From assembly GCA_947588775.1 (NCBI GenBank), contig CANPZQ010000130.1, positions 1-5,464 of the forward strand: a DNA stretch of 5,464 bases, read 5' to 3'. The stretch comes from an uncultured Clostridia bacterium. GTDB lineage: Bacteria; Bacillota; Clostridia; Oscillospirales; Ruminococcaceae. The notes under the pieces were generated by a model. The model saw nothing but the letters and a program-made list of their open reading frames with translations, made no database searches and was not told the DNA's origin. Below are positions 4,576 through 5,464 of this stretch, one piece after another. How positions within the stretch are numbered: the stretch's first letter is position 1; each line of letters starts with the position of its first letter. The translations under genes and the position numbers were made by a program.

Positions 4576-5464
4576 GGGTGGATTTCTGGGTGAAGACTAT
4601 CGGGTTGTTCGCGGTTGTCGTGATGACGCGCTTTTCGCCCTCGGAAAGCCCAAGGTCGAGATTCGGGTAGGCCGAGCTTTCAAACCTGAACTGCTCGCCG
4701 CCGATGTGGTAGGCAAGCTTTACGTCGTCGACCGTTACCCTGCCGCCATGGCCGGCAATGCTGCAATCGGAGGTGAAAAGCATGAATTCAAGCCCGCTTT
4801 CGGCAATCTCGTAGCCGTCGCCGGCGTCGCTGAAGAATGAAAGCAGCCTATCTCCCTTGGCGTAGGGCGGCCAGCCCTCTTCCTGAGATTCCGCGCTCCC
4901 CCACCCCGCCACATCGAAGTAATAATCGAGCGGGCAGTTGTTCAGGGCATCGTAAAACGCATGGGCGCGGTAGAGAGTCCTCCGGGGATTGAACTCGCCG
5001 TATAGGTTTACGGCCTCCTCATAGGTGTAAACATTGGTTATCTGATATTCAATGCCGCGAACGGTTTTTCCCATATCCTGCCACGCCTTTAAAAGCTCGC
5101 TCAGGCTCTGCGGCTCGCCCGTCGCCGCAATGGGTTCGGATATCTCCGCGGCGGAATATTGCGGCTCGTTTTCAAATTCAATCGGCTCCGCCTCCTTGGC
5201 GCTTTCGGGGCCTTCGCCGCCGTGGGCCAAAGCACCTGGGCCGTAGTAATTCTCGCTTAGCTCCTCAAGCGGCAGCTTCTCCGCGCCGTCGATAATCTCC
5301 TTAAGCTTTTCTGAAAGCTCGGCGGGGTCGTATGCGCCGTGATAAACCGCCGGGTTTATCGTCGTCGAGGTGACGACCGAGGCTTTTTCGTCAGTCAAAT
5401 AGTCGGTAAGCCCGTTTTCAAGTTCGGGGACGCTCTGACCGCGCGCCAAAAGATATTCCTCGCC
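4475..5464 (-). pseudogene. N-terminal fragment (itself truncated by the window edge) of the same unrecognised acidic protein
   Basis: The frame is open to the last base of the window (5464 reads ...GEEYLLARGQSVPELENG...), so the true start lies outside. The TTG at 5449 has no ribosome binding site and should not be taken as the start. About 296 residues are convincing, ending near 4577. The remaining tail to TGA 4475 (Arg- and Cys-rich, ending ...RKRACDEASAGED) is unlike the rest and is probably an out-of-frame artefact. The visible part is acidic, with a Glu/Pro/Ala-rich low-complexity stretch near residues 55-110, likely a linker, followed by a more structured part with YYFDVAGWG and a single pair of nearby-domain cysteines. 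A repeated motif occurs at both ends (VVTSTTINPAVY and VITTTANNPIVF). No family is recognised. A signal peptide or membrane anchor, if present, would be in the missing N-terminus. Confidence 0.7.

Overview
The window looks like the edge of a bacterial contig, probably from a metagenome. It starts with 20 consecutive G and is cut inside an open reading frame at the other end. By eye, coding DNA is moderately GC-rich with one AT-rich promoter region. A CarD-family regulator in its long clostridial form, good Shine-Dalgarno sites and extended -10 promoters suggest a Firmicutes (Clostridia-like) host. That is an inference, not a placement.

All genes lie on the minus strand, so transcription runs from high to low coordinates. 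At 5464-3475 there is an unrecognised, very acidic protein, truncated at its N-terminus by the window edge and split into two frames by a shift between 4475 and 4597. At 3077-2559 there is a CarD/CdnL-like RNA-polymerase-binding regulator with its own extended -10 promoter, a 16-bp perfect palindrome between -10 and -35, and a probable terminator at 2489-2516. At 1738-209 there is a full-length ComM/YifB AAA+ ATPase with a strong sigma-A-type promoter and a very short leader. The three genes have separate promoters or long gaps, so they do not look like one operon. Nothing shows that they share a pathway.

The most unusual content is between the genes. A dispersed repeat of about 80-110 nt occurs four to five times: one partial copy at 1-47, copies at 1838-1915, 2346-2426 and 3361-3443, and a divergent inverted copy at 2173-2259. 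Each complete copy is a long hairpin (arms of 11-16 bp, perfect or with one mismatch) whose roughly 50-65-nt loop carries the same G-quadruplex motif, GGGCGGGCGGGTGGG, followed by a 12-13-nt linker to the right arm. The arm sequence changes between copies but pairing is kept. At the contig start, the 20-G run sits exactly where this quadruplex motif should be, so the assembly probably broke or was miscalled inside a further copy. The 820-nt comM-carD gap is almost entirely a mosaic of these elements and an associated inverted module.
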